Shown piece by piece: positions 10,101 to 19,121 of a DNA stretch of 64,000 nt. Where the stretch lies: positions 310,001-374,000 of the forward strand of contig CAWDYA010000007.1 in assembly GCA_963806495.1 (NCBI GenBank). The letters run 5' to 3'. Source of the stretch: CAWDYA01 sp963806495 (GTDB lineage Bacteria > Acidobacteriota > Polarisedimenticolia > JACPZX01 > DASXTC01). Below the pieces are notes generated by a model. It was not told the origin of the DNA, ran no database searches, and saw only the letters and a list, made by a program, of their open reading frames with translations. The stretch's first letter is position 1. Each line of letters starts with the position of its first letter. Made by a program: the position numbers and the translations under genes.

Positions 10101-11587
10101 TCGCGGCCTGCATCACCAGGGTGGGCGCGTCGGGTGACAGCAGCTGCACGCTCAGCAGGTTCATGCTGGAGTTGCCGATCATTTCCTCCGCGAGCCCGGG
10201 ACTCAGCCAGATGCATCCCGCGACGAGCAGGGCCAGCCCGGCGGCTCCGGCCGCGGCCAGGATCGACGGGCGCGCATCGCCCGCCGCCGTGACGAGGCGG
10301 CCGCACGTCCTGTTGGCGGCCACTGCGGTGACGAGCAACGCCGCGGTCGTCAGCAGCAGATCTCCCGGTGAGCGCATCAGGTGGAACAGGCCCGCGGTGG
10401 CGAACAGGGAGGAGTCGAACAGGTCCACCCCCGCAAGGTGCAGCGACAGAGGAAACCAGGACAGGATTGCGCGACCCGTCCAGACCACCACGATCCCGGA
10501 CAGCAGCCTCATGAGCGTCGGCGCCAATGGGGAGGCGGCCGACTCCCATGGGCGGCGCCAGGGGGCGAGGACGCTCAGGGTGAGTGCGGTGAAGAGGATC
10601 ACGATGATGCCGGCCGCGGCGCGCAGATGTTCCTGCCGCACACCGCGGGCCATCTCGGAGAGTCCCAGCCCGCGCAGTCGCGCGTACCCGAGAAACGTGC
10701 GGTCGGGCGCCCGCAGGGCCACGAACAGCAGCTTGTGCTCTCCCGCGGTGCCGCCCGTGTACCGGTCGCCGTGACGCGCGAGGTGGTCGTCGAATCCGGT
10801 GGCTTCCTCTCCAAAGTCCTGCAGCTTCAGGTTGACGGCGGAGTCGCCTGCCAGCACGGGCAGGACGAGATCCCGCAGATGGGGCGCGAGCCGGGAATCC
10901 AGGGTCACCTCGCTCACCAGCACGGCGTCCGGTGAGGCGAGCAGAGCGTACAGCCTGGAGAGCTGCCGCTCGCTCACCGCGCGAAACGTCACCCGCCCCG
11001 GCTGGAGGCCGGCGAGCAGCCCCGGCGGGGCCGGGTAGCTGGTTCCCTCCCAGGCGAGCGCGGTCCCCGAGCCGGTGTACATCGACAGCCCCTTGCCCTC
11101 CTCGATGAAGCGGGTCGTGCTTTCGAATCCGATCGAGCAGGTCGAAGGCGTCGGCGGGGCTTCCCGGGAAGGCGGCGAGATCGTTGCGCGCGGCCTCGAG
11201 CGGCTGCTGAAGCCGCAGCATCAGGTCGGAAAACTCGTTCTGGATCAGGTCCGCGCGATGATCCAGGTCCGCCGTGGCCCGGGTCACCGCCTCCATCGGC
11301 AGAACGGCGAGGCGCGCTGTGCGGATGATCGAGCCGGCGGAGAGACAGACGGAGCCCGCGAGGACGAGGGCGAGCGGGACGGTCAGACGGCTCCGGCCGG
11401 TGGAGCGAACCGACGCGGCGAGCACGAGAAGCCCGGTCAGTGCTCCGAGGCCCACGAGGAGATCGATGCCCCAGGGAAGCTCCAGCCAGCGGCCCGCCGC
11501 ATCCGCCGAGAGCACGAGGACCGCGGCCACCCCGAGCGACAGGGCGCCCGCGAGGCGCGGCCTGCGGACTGGGCGCGTCGCGTCCAA
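7200..11587 (-). CDS. giant NtrY-like membrane sensor histidine kinase (two frameshifts)
   Basis: The reconstructed protein is about 1,460 residues. A multi-spanning N-terminal half with extracytoplasmic loops is followed by a second membrane block, HAMP (RRVSRPIRSLSVAAARIAGG), PAS, HisKA (RRIAHEIKNPLTPIQLSAEH, phospho-His in AHEIKNP) and an HATPase domain (NLIENALQAM, DTGVGM, GTGLGLAIARK). The AHEIKNPLTPIQLSAEHI block is typical of NtrY nitrogen sensors. The frame changes near 11120-11130 (after AFDLLDRI) and near 7400 (between DTGVGM and FEPYFSTKDTG). The central 1,250 residues are intact. It starts with TTG 3 bp after the upstream gene's TAG. No NtrX-type regulator is in the window. Confidence 0.8.
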
Positions 11588-11590
11588 GAC

Positions 11591-12133
11591 CTACTGCGCC
11601 TCCCGGATCTGCACGAGGAAGCAGCTCCCCTTCCTGATCGAGAGGACGAAGTGGATCATCGTCTCGCCGTCGCGTCCGTCCTGCCGCGAATAGGTCCACC
11701 CGCCGATGAGATACACCAGACCCGACTGCCTGTCCCTGTCACCGTCGTGAGGCCGGAGCTTGAAGTGGATCGTCTTCTGATGGCCGAAGATTCTCTGGAA
11801 GATGAAATAGACCTGACCGCGGCCGTAGTAGCCGGCCTCGTTTCCCACGGTGGACAGCGAGAGGAACACCTTCCCCTCGTCGGGCAGCGTCGAGGTGAGC
11901 AGATCGGCGCTGCCGGTCCTGAAAGCGCGGGTGATGGTGTCCATGGACGCCGCAATCCGGGGATCCACGGGGGCGTCATCATCCTTGGGGCCGGCGGCGG
12001 CAGGGAAGGCGTAGCAGACAAGCGCAGCGACCAAGGTAGCCGCTGCGAGCGCAGAGCGGTGACCGGTGAGCCTGCCCCCGGCGGGCGTCGTGAGTCTCGA
12101 TGGCACGGCGGGAAATCCGGTTCCTCGCAACAT
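11591..12133 (-). CDS. small exported protein, DUF4783-like
   Basis: From ATG 12133 the product is 180 residues, with a signal peptide (SALAAATLVAALVCYAFPAAAG). The mature part reads RAFRTGSADLLTSTLPDEGKV, then GRGQVYFIFQRIFGHQ and YLIGGWTYSR, ending in SCFLVQIREAQ. This resembles DUF4783, an NTF2-like exported family of unknown function; the family call is from memory. It is the first gene of a two-gene operon with the kinase (3-bp gap), so it could supply or modulate its signal. A longer start at 12205 is possible but would put the signal peptide far from the N-terminus. Confidence 0.6.
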   Translation of the reverse strand: MLRGTGFPAVPSRLTTPAGGRLTGHRSALAAATLVAALVCYAFPAAAGPKDDDAPVDPRIAASMDTITRAFRTGSADLLTSTLPDEGKVFLSLSTVGNEAGYYGRGQVYFIFQRIFGHQKTIHFKLRPHDGDRDRQSGLVYLIGGWTYSRQDGRDGETMIHFVLSIRKGSCFLVQIREAQ

Positions 12134-12263
12134 GAGCGGTGTCTCCGGCCCCGCTGAGCAGGGGACCCTCCCTCCATGTCCCGACCGGCAGAGTAGTGGA
12201 TACACAGGGGGGTGTCAAGGGAAAGCCATGATTATCACGGTCTTACGCCGTGTCCGGGGCGTC

Positions 12264-12269
12264 TATAAT
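12264..12269 (+). promoter_or_regulatory. perfect -10 box immediately before a start codon (leaderless transcript)
   Basis: TATAAT at 12264-12269 ends 6 bp before the ATG at 12276. A transcript initiating at the normal distance would begin at or next to the A of ATG, giving a leaderless mRNA. The matching -35 position (12241-12246, TCTTAC) is weak. No ribosome-binding site is seen before the ATG. Confidence 0.5.
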
Positions 12270-12275
12270 GGCGCC

Positions 12276-13454
12276 ATGACCGAGGGTTCGACCTTCATCT
12301 ACATGAAGCACGGGACCGAAACCCCTCTCGACCCACGAGTGCGCCACGTGATGCTCCCGCTCCTGGACGAGGACCCGCGCGGCGACTCGGGGCTGCTCAG
12401 GGACGGCCGGGCAATCCGCCGTGTCTTGCAGGAGGCGCGCCTGAAGGTGGCCTCGGCCTTCGGCGCTCGCCCCGGGGAGATCGTCTTCACCTCGGGGGGA
12501 ACCGAGGCCTGCAACCTGGCGCTCAAGGGTGCATGTCTGGCGAAACGAGGCCGTGGTGCGACACGGCCTCGGATCCTGGTGGGTGCGGCCGAGCGCACCG
12601 CGGTGCTCTATCCGGCACGGACCCTTGGGAGAGCCGAGGCGCACACCGAGCTGCTGCCCGTCGATCGTCATGGAAGGGTGCGTCTCGATATCCTCGAGGA
12701 TCGGCTCGCACCCGGCACTCTGCTCGTCTCGGTGGCGACGGCGAACGCGGAGACCGGCACGCTCGACGAGATCGAGGCGATCGCAAGGATGGCGCACGAA
12801 CATGGTGCGCTGATGCACACTGATGCCGGCCTCGCCGCGGCGTACCGCCCGATGGATCTCGGCGCGCTCGGGGTGGATCTCGCCTCGCTGAGCGCCCACC
12901 CCATGGGCGGGCCGCGCGGCGCCGGTGCGTTGTTCGTCCGGGAGGGGGTGCGTATCGCGCCGCTCATCGAGGGCGGGACAGGGGAGCGCGGCCTGCGCGG
13001 CGGTGGGCAGAACGTGGCGGCTCTGGCGGGGTTCGGCGCCGCCGCGGAGATACTGTCCCGCGAGCTCCCGGCGGCATCCGGGCATGCAGGGGATCTCGGT
13101 GCCGCGCTCGAGACCGCGCTTCTGGCTGTTCCCGGTGTGCATCTCAACGGCCATCCCGAGCTGCGTCTGCGCGGCATGGTGAACGTGTCGGTGGAAAGCG
13201 TGGACGGCGAGGCGCTGTTGATGCGGCTCGCCCGGCACGGGATCGCGGCGTCGAGCGGCTCGTCGTGCTACCAGGAGACCGGCAAGCCGTCTCACGTGCT
13301 GCTCGCGATGGGCGTGGACCCTGCTCTGGCGCAGGGCAGCGTGCTTTTCTCGCTCGGCCGCGGGAACACGGAGCAGGACGTGACGATCGTGGCCTCGCGG
13401 TTCGGCGAAGCCGTCGTATCTCTGCGTGCGCTCTCCGCCGGGACGCCTACATGA
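12276..13454 (+). CDS. cysteine-desulfurase homologue lacking the PLP lysine
   Basis: The 392-residue product aligns along its length with NifS/IscS: FTSGGTEACNLALKGA, HTDAGLAAAY, ERGLRGGGQNVAALAG, ASSGSSCYQ. By-eye comparison with E. coli IscS shows the Schiff-base lysine (SAHK) is proline (SLSAHPMGGPRGAG, Pro209), the catalytic His104 is Arg107, Asn155 is Ala and Gln183 is Leu. The aspartate facing the PLP nitrogen (Asp183) and the persulfide cysteine (Cys331) are kept. It should therefore not act as a PLP desulfurase, but could still carry or accept sulfur. It overlaps a TusA-like gene by ATGA and lies upstream of a ThiI-like gene, pointing to a sulfur relay. Confidence 0.85.
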   Translation: MTEGSTFIYMKHGTETPLDPRVRHVMLPLLDEDPRGDSGLLRDGRAIRRVLQEARLKVASAFGARPGEIVFTSGGTEACNLALKGACLAKRGRGATRPRILVGAAERTAVLYPARTLGRAEAHTELLPVDRHGRVRLDILEDRLAPGTLLVSVATANAETGTLDEIEAIARMAHEHGALMHTDAGLAAAYRPMDLGALGVDLASLSAHPMGGPRGAGALFVREGVRIAPLIEGGTGERGLRGGGQNVAALAGFGAAAEILSRELPAASGHAGDLGAALETALLAVPGVHLNGHPELRLRGMVNVSVESVDGEALLMRLARHGIAASSGSSCYQETGKPSHVLLAMGVDPALAQGSVLFSLGRGNTEQDVTIVASRFGEAVVSLRALSAGTPT

Positions 13455-13744
13455 CCCGACGGGACGATCGCCGCGAGCGGCTCCGGCGGCTGGAGACGCT
13501 GAGGGTGGAATCACCGATTGACGCAGACGTTGTCCTCGATGCGATCGGGCTGTACTGTCCTGTGCCGGTCATGCTCACCGCGGAGAAGATCGCCACGATG
13601 CGGCCGGGGGAGGTGCTCGAGGTGCACGCCGACGACCGCGTGGTGCTGCTGGACATGCCTGCATGGTGCCTCTCCACGGGCCATACCTATCTGGGCAGCC
13701 TCGAGGAGACGGAGCACTGGCGGCTCTACGTCCGGAGGCGTTAG
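13451..13744 (+). CDS. TusA-like sulfur carrier protein
   Basis: The product has 97 residues. After a basic N-terminal extension of about 25 residues comes the TusA/SirA signature LDAIGLYCPVPVMLTAEKI with the persulfide-carrying cysteine at position 36, followed by MRPGEVLEVHADD. TusA proteins pass sulfur from a desulfurase to thiolation enzymes. Its ATG overlaps the upstream stop (ATGA), so it is made together with the desulfurase homologue, and the ThiI-like acceptor candidate follows after 66 bp. It is longer than classical TusA because of the arginine-rich leader. Confidence 0.85.
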   Translation: MTRRDDRRERLRRLETLRVESPIDADVVLDAIGLYCPVPVMLTAEKIATMRPGEVLEVHADDRVVLLDMPAWCLSTGHTYLGSLEETEHWRLYVRRR

Positions 13745-13810
13745 ACTGGGGGCCCCGGCGGCGGACACGGCGCTCGCGGCACGCCGGGACGACGACACAA
13801 GGAGCAGGTG

Positions 13811-14920
13811 ATGGCAACCGGAACCGACAAGCAGCCGAAGGCCCGCAGGACCAAGGCGGTGGGCCTGATGTCGGGCGGGCTCGACAGCACGCTCGCGGCG
13901 CGTGTGCTCAAGGAGCAGGGCGTCGAGGTGGTGGGACTCCACTTCAGCACGGGGTTCTGCACCACCGACCACCGGCGGGCCATCGGACGCAAGGACGAGG
14001 ATCCGCGTCGCCTGCGCAGCAAGGCGCTGGTGGCGGGCGCCGAGGCCGAGGTGGAGGTCCGCGTGATCGACGTAGCGGACGAGTACATCGAGATGGTGAA
14101 GAACCCGAAGCACGGTTACGGCTCCGCCGCCAATCCGTGCATCGACTGCCGGATCTTCATGCTCAACAAGGCGAAGGAGGTGGCCGACCGGGAGGGCGCG
14201 GAGATCGTCTTCACCGGCGAGGTGCTCGGCCAGCGCCCGATGTCCCAGCACCGCAACGCCCTCGACATGATCGAGAAGGAGACCGGTCTGGCAGGGCGGC
14301 TGCTGAGGCCGCTGTCAGCCAGGCATATGCCCGAGACGCGCGCCGAGCGTGAAGGGCGTGTCGACCGCGAGCGTCTGTTGTCGATCAAGGGCCGCTCGCG
14401 CAAGGAGCAGGAGCAGCTCGCACGGGACCTGGATATCCACGACTACGCGCAGCCGTCGGGCGGCTGCTGTTTCCTCGCCGATCCGATCTTCGGCCGGCGC
14501 TTCCATGATCTCGTGCGCGAGGAGGAGACGCCGGGACGCAGGATCTCCCGCGAGGAGATCATCCTGCTGAAAGTGGGGCGGCACTTCCGCATCACGCCGG
14601 TGGTGAAGGCAATCGTCGGACGTGACGAGGGAGAGAACAACTTCCTCGAGCGGTTCCGGGCCGGTCGATGGAGGCTGTCGGCGATGGATCACGTGGGTCC
14701 GGTCACGCTGGTACAGGGCGACGCCCCGCGGGACACGATCGTCACGGCCGCGTCGATCACCGCGCGCTACTGCGACGGCAGGCGGCAGGCGGCCGTGAGG
14801 ATCGAGGCCGGCCGGTATGAGCCGTCGGCGGGGCTGTCCGGCGGACCGGGGCTGACGGAGACGTTCACCGTGGCGCCGGCCCCGGAGCCGCAGCTCGCGA
14901 GCCTGAGGGTCGGCTCCTGA
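13811..14920 (+). CDS. ThiI/MnmA-like PP-loop tRNA-thiolation enzyme with NFACT-R-like tail
   Basis: The 369-residue protein starts at ATG 13811 (GGAG about 7 bp upstream). A PP-loop ATPase motif GLMSGGLDSTLAARVL at about 18-33 is followed by NPCIDCRIFM, FTGEVLGQRPMSQH and PSGGCCFLADPIFGRRF, all typical of a ThiI-like family seen in anaerobes. The C-terminal region (KVGRHFRI, IVGRDEGENNFLERF) resembles the NFACT-R RNA-binding domain. The predicted role is adenylation and thiolation of a tRNA uridine, using sulfur from the preceding TusA-like protein. The exact modified base cannot be told from sequence. Confidence 0.8.
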   Translation: MATGTDKQPKARRTKAVGLMSGGLDSTLAARVLKEQGVEVVGLHFSTGFCTTDHRRAIGRKDEDPRRLRSKALVAGAEAEVEVRVIDVADEYIEMVKNPKHGYGSAANPCIDCRIFMLNKAKEVADREGAEIVFTGEVLGQRPMSQHRNALDMIEKETGLAGRLLRPLSARHMPETRAEREGRVDRERLLSIKGRSRKEQEQLARDLDIHDYAQPSGGCCFLADPIFGRRFHDLVREEETPGRRISREEIILLKVGRHFRITPVVKAIVGRDEGENNFLERFRAGRWRLSAMDHVGPVTLVQGDAPRDTIVTAASITARYCDGRRQAAVRIEAGRYEPSAGLSGGPGLTETFTVAPAPEPQLASLRVGS

Positions 14921-14930
14921 GGGGGCCGTA

Positions 14931-14939
14931 TGCTAGAAT
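14931..14939 (+). promoter_or_regulatory. extended -10 promoter of the tRNA-Val gene
   Basis: TGCTAGAAT is an extended -10 (TGn plus TAGAAT) ending 17 bp before the tRNA 5' end. No clear -35 hexamer is seen, as is common with extended -10 promoters. Confidence 0.5.
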
Positions 14940-14956
14940 CGCGTTTGTTCTGGTTC

Positions 14957-15031
14957 GGGCCGTTAACTCAGCGGGAGAGTGCTACCTTCACACGGTAGAA
15001 GTCGTAGGTTCAAATCCTACACGGCCCACCA
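14957..15031 (+). tRNA. tRNA-Val (anticodon CAC)
   Basis: A complete cloverleaf can be folded by hand. The acceptor stem is GGGCCGT/ACGGCCC, the D-stem ACTC/GAGT, the anticodon stem CTACC/GGTAG with loop TTCACAC (anticodon CAC, reads GTG), a 5-nt variable loop, and the T-stem GTAGG/CCTAC with loop TTCAAAT. The 3' CCA is encoded (15029-15031). It lies 36 bp after the ThiI-like gene and 17 bp before ligA. Confidence 0.95.
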
Positions 15032-15047
15032 GCACCCCATCCTGATC

Positions 15048-17042
15048 ATGAGTCCTCCATCGATCCCGAAGACGACGGCGAAGCGCGCCGAGCATCTGCG
15101 CCGGGAGCTCCGGCGGCACAATCACCGTTACTACGTCCTCGACGATCCGGAAATCTCCGACGCCGAGTACGATCATCTGCTGCGCGAGCTCGCCGAGCTG
15201 GAGGAGTCATATCCCGCACTGATCACCACCGACTCGCCCACGCGGCGCGTCGGCGCCGAGCCCCTGGAGAGCTTCGCGCCCGCGAGGCACGCGTTGCAGA
15301 TGCTCAGCCTGCAGAACGCGGCGAACCGGGGGGAGATGGAGGAATGGTACGAGCGGATCGGCGGGGCCATGGAGGAGGACGGGACGCCTGCGCTCTGGTG
15401 CGAGCCCAAGATCGATGGCGCGGCCATAGAGCTTGTCTATCGCGAGGGCCGTCTCGAGTCGGCCTCCACGAGAGGGGACGGGTGGACGGGTGAGGACGTG
15501 ACCGCCAACATACGAACGATCCGCGGGCTCCCCCCGGTGCTCGACCCCCTGGGTGCGGGCGTTGAAGTGCCCCCGCTGATCGACGTCCGTGCCGAGGTTT
15601 ACATCGACAAGCAGGACTTCGCGGAGTTGAACCGGATGGCCCAGGAGACCGAAGGGCGCGTCTTCGCCAACCCCCGCAACGCGGCGGCCGGCTCGCTCAG
15701 ACAGCTCGACCCCGCGGTGACGGCCGGCCGGCCTCTGAGGATCCTCTGCTACGGAGTGGGCCGTCTGGAGGGGCACGCGATCACCCGGCAGGAGGAGGTC
15801 GTCCGATACCTCGCAAGCCTCGGTCTGTCGACGGCGCTGGGCTGGTCGCGTCTGTGCGCCGGCATCGAGGAGGTGCAATCGTTTTACGATCGAATGGAGT
15901 CGGGCCGCGAGGAGCTCCCGTTCGAGATCGACGGCGTGGTCGCCAAGGTGGATGACCTCGCGCTCCAGGAGAGTCTCGGGGTGCGGTCCCGCAGCCCCCG
16001 CTGGGCCGTCGCCTGGAAGTTTCCTCCGCGCGAGGCGGTCACGCGGCTGAGGGAGATCACCGTGCAGGTCGGACGCACCGGAGCGCTCACACCCGTGGCC
16101 ATCCTCGATCCGGTCTCCGTCTCCGGTGTCACCGTCTCCAACGCCACCCTGCACAACCCGGAGATGATCCGCCAGCGCGACATACGGATCGGCGACAAAG
16201 TAAGCATCACGCGCGCGGGGGATGTGATCCCGGCCGTGGTCGGTCCGCTCGCGGCCGAGCGGACCGGCGATGAAAAGGAGTTCGTCATGCCGGATCGGTG
16301 CCCCGTCTGCGGCACCACGGTCTCGACGCCGGAGGGGGAGGTGATCCCCCGCTGTCCCAACATCACCTGCCCGGCCCAGGTCAAGGGCCGTGTGATCCAC
16401 TTCGCGTCGCGTGGCGCGATGGACATCGAGGGGCTCGGCGAGAAGCTGGTGGACCAGCTCGTGGACACCGGTATGGTGAAGGCCCCGTCGGATCTGTACC
16501 GGCTCGAGTCCCGCCGTGAGGCGCTGGCCGCCCTGCCACGCATGGCGGAGAAGTCTGCGGCGAATCTGATCGAGTCGATCGCGCGCTCCAGGAACACCAC
16601 GCTGCCGAGGCTGCTGTACGCGCTCGGCATCCGGCACGTCGGGGAGACCTCGGCCGCCGCGCTCGCGCGCGCCTTCGGGTCGCTCGAGGGGATCGCCTCC
16701 GCCTCGGAGGAGGATCTGATGAGCGTTCCCGACGTGGGGCCCGCCGTGGCGCAGAGCATCCGTGCCTTCTTCGCCTCGCAGGCGAACCGGGATGTCGTTC
16801 GTCAGCTCGAGGAGGCGGGGGTGACCTACCCGCCTCCGGAGCCGCAACCCGACGCCGGGCCGCTCGCGGGCGCCGTGTTCGTCTTCACGGGCGAGCTCGA
16901 GTCGATGAGCCGCGTCGAGGCGAAGAAGAAGGTCGAGTCGATGGGCGCCACCGCCGCGCCCTCTGTCACGCGCAGGACGACCCACGTCGTGGCGGGGCCG
17001 CGAGCGGGCTCCAAGCTGGACAAGGCGAGAAAGCTCGGGTGA
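15048..17042 (+). CDS. ligA: NAD-dependent DNA ligase LigA
   Basis: The 664-residue product from ATG 15048 contains domain Ia (HNHRYYVLDDPEISDAEYD), the adenylation motif CEPKIDGAA with the nucleotidyl lysine, the OB region (VQVGRTGALTPVA), the four-cysteine zinc finger (CPVCGTTV...CPNITCPAQ), helix-hairpin-helix repeats and a BRCT domain. It seals nicks in DNA using NAD+. It stops at 17042 in the middle of the BRCT end (KLDKARKLG then TGA). One extra G in the GGGT run would continue it as VTILDEEAFLTLVRR to a TGA at 17084-17086, which overlaps the next gene's TTG start. The early stop is therefore most likely a one-base homopolymer error. Confidence 0.95.
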   Translation: MSPPSIPKTTAKRAEHLRRELRRHNHRYYVLDDPEISDAEYDHLLRELAELEESYPALITTDSPTRRVGAEPLESFAPARHALQMLSLQNAANRGEMEEWYERIGGAMEEDGTPALWCEPKIDGAAIELVYREGRLESASTRGDGWTGEDVTANIRTIRGLPPVLDPLGAGVEVPPLIDVRAEVYIDKQDFAELNRMAQETEGRVFANPRNAAAGSLRQLDPAVTAGRPLRILCYGVGRLEGHAITRQEEVVRYLASLGLSTALGWSRLCAGIEEVQSFYDRMESGREELPFEIDGVVAKVDDLALQESLGVRSRSPRWAVAWKFPPREAVTRLREITVQVGRTGALTPVAILDPVSVSGVTVSNATLHNPEMIRQRDIRIGDKVSITRAGDVIPAVVGPLAAERTGDEKEFVMPDRCPVCGTTVSTPEGEVIPRCPNITCPAQVKGRVIHFASRGAMDIEGLGEKLVDQLVDTGMVKAPSDLYRLESRREALAALPRMAEKSAANLIESIARSRNTTLPRLLYALGIRHVGETSAAALARAFGSLEGIASASEEDLMSVPDVGPAVAQSIRAFFASQANRDVVRQLEEAGVTYPPPEPQPDAGPLAGAVFVFTGELESMSRVEAKKKVESMGATAAPSVTRRTTHVVAGPRAGSKLDKARKLG

Positions 17043-17082
17043 CGATCCTTGACGAGGAGGCCTTTCTGACGCTTGTGCGGCG

Positions 17083-18067
17083 TTGAGGCCGTCTGGTGTC
17101 ACGATTGATACCGAGCCCGACAATCAGTGGGTCATGCCCGCTGGCGGGGTAGAGCCGGGAGCTGACGTTCGCGAACACACGGGGACTGGGCCGCCTCGCC
17201 GACGTGATGCACGGCCTCGGCGTCCGGGCCACCTGGCTCACCTCGTACTCCGTGGCCCGGGATCCGGAAAGTGTGCGACGGCTCCGCAATGCCGCGCAGG
17301 AGGGTGACGAGATCGGGGGCCATCTGCACGCGTGGGAGACCCCGCCGCTCACCGAAGCGGACGCGCGCGGCCACGCCTACATCTATGAGTACGGTGAGGA
17401 AACGCGGCGTGAAAAGCTGCGTCATCTCAACGCCGCCCTGGGAGATGCCTTCGGCGTCCGCCCGGCGAGCTATCGTGCGGGGCGCTGGGGCATCGATGAG
17501 ATCGGCTACCGTCACCTCGAGGAAGCGGGCTACACGATAGATTCCAGCGTGGTTCCCGGCCATACCTTCCATGGCTCGCCCGGAATCTCGCGGGGCGGCC
17601 CGGACTTCAGGAGCCGGCTCACGGGCCGGCCGGCGATCCCGTATCGGGTCGGCGGGCTTTTGGAGGTCCCCGTCTCGGTGACTACCATCGGCGCTCTCGG
17701 GTCCGGCGTGCTCCCCGCGGCGCTCGCGCGTTCCGTGTGGCACGGAAGCGGTCTCGCGGCCCGTGCGGCGCGCAAGGCGCTCTCGGGATCCCGACTAACG
17801 CGGCTGGTCTGGGTGCGACCGCTCGCCGCCCCGCGGGCCGATCTGGTTGCGGCGGGCCTCTCGCTCCTCTCAGCGGGAGCACCGGTGATCAACGTGATGT
17901 TCCACTCCTCGGAGGCGTTTCAGGACACCAGCCCCAAGACTCGCACCCGCGAGGGTCTCGACCGGTTCTACGGCGACCTCGAGGCTGTCGTGTGTGCCCT
18001 GCTGGGCACCGGCCGGGTCGTTCCGTCGACCCTGCGCGAGGCGGTCGGCCCGGACGCTCAGGCGTGA
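17083..18067 (+). CDS. polysaccharide deacetylase-like protein (one frameshift)
   Basis: Reconstructed from TTG 17083 the product is about 328 residues. The N-terminus SGVTIDTEPDNQW carries the metal-binding Asp pair of NodB-fold deacetylases, and GGHLHAWETPPL supplies a histidine; later RPASYRAGRWG and GYTIDSSVVPG are also typical. The reading frame changes around 17150-17160, where removing one C from CCGGGAG gives VERELTFANTRGLGRLADVM. It is translationally coupled to ligA (TTGA) and to the next gene (GTGA). It probably deacetylates a cell-surface or lipid-linked sugar and opens the glycan locus. Confidence 0.7.
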
Positions 18068-19121
18068 ACATCGAGCCGATCGGTGGTGATCGTGCCGGGG
18101 AGGTTCAGGGGGCTCTTCCGCCGTCTCGGTCTCGGGCTCGCGGCGGAGAACTACCGGCAGTTCTGCTCTACCGCGCGCGGTCGCTCCCGGTCTTGCGGTC
18201 GGCGTGCTGGGGCTCGTGGACTCCGGCGGGCTGGTGGGTGTCATCGGCTACCTGGATGCGCCGGCGCGGCTGCAGGGCGCGCCGGAACCCCTTACCGTCC
18301 GATGGCCGGTGAACATCTACCTGCTGCCCGAATATCGCGGTAGGGGTCTCGGAGTGAAGCTGATGGAGGCCACACGCGAAGGAGCGCGTCTGCGACTGGT
18401 CATCGGTGGCAACGAGGCGTCGATCCCGGTGCTGGAGAAGACCGGGTGGAAGCGGATCTTGGTGCCCTCTCGCTCTTCCGGTGGGCCCGGCCGTGTCTCG
18501 ATCCGCGTCTCCTGGCTGGACCGGCGCCCCGGGGCGGCGCGGCGTATGCCTCCCGAGCGTTGTATCCCTGACGATCGGCAGCGAACGGGTGACGGCCCGC
18601 CGGGTGCACGCCCCCGAAGAGGACCTCCTCGAGACTTCGGCCGGGTTCTCCGGGGCGGGTCATGAGAACGGCATCCTCCGCGACCGGCAGTACCTGGAGT
18701 TCGCGTTCGGCGGGTCGATGAGCGCCTATCACATCCTCTACCTGGTATCGGTCTCGGTGTTCCCGCCGGATACTTCGTGCTGGCGGCGCGGTCGGAGCGA
18801 TGGCCGCTGCTGACCACCGAGATCATCGATCTCGACGCCGTCGAAGGACGTGAGCCGGAGATCATCGGCGCAGCACACCGGACCGCGCTCGCGTGCGCCG
18901 ATATCGTGCGGCTGCACATCTGCGGGGAGCGTTTCGTGGCTGGCGCGAGACGCGTCGGTGGTATCGCGCGCGAGAGCGCCGATCTGCCGCTGCGCATCTC
19001 GTGCGAGGAGGAGTTCCCGCCTTCCGTCACCGATCCGGCCCTCTGGAGGCTGACGTACGGCGATCACGATCAGTACAGGGTCCGCCCCGCCTCGCGCATC
19101 TGGCGGCAGCCCCGTCCTTAG
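18064..19121 (+). pseudogene. GNAT-type acyltransferase, multiply frameshifted
   Basis: The GTG start (18064) overlaps the deacetylase stop. Coding similarity hops between frames: VNIEPIGGDRAGE, then FRRLGLGLAAENYRQF, then a GNAT core (LVGVIGYLDAPARL, VNIYLLPEYRGRGLGVKLME, the acetyl-CoA motif being YRGRGLG), then LEFAFGGSMSAYHILYLV, and finally a C-terminal part from about 18770 to the stop at 19121. At least four single-base frame changes are needed. It may be an N-acyltransferase modifying an aminosugar exposed by the deacetylase. Its stop overlaps the convergent flippase stop within TTAG (19118-19121). Confidence 0.5.
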
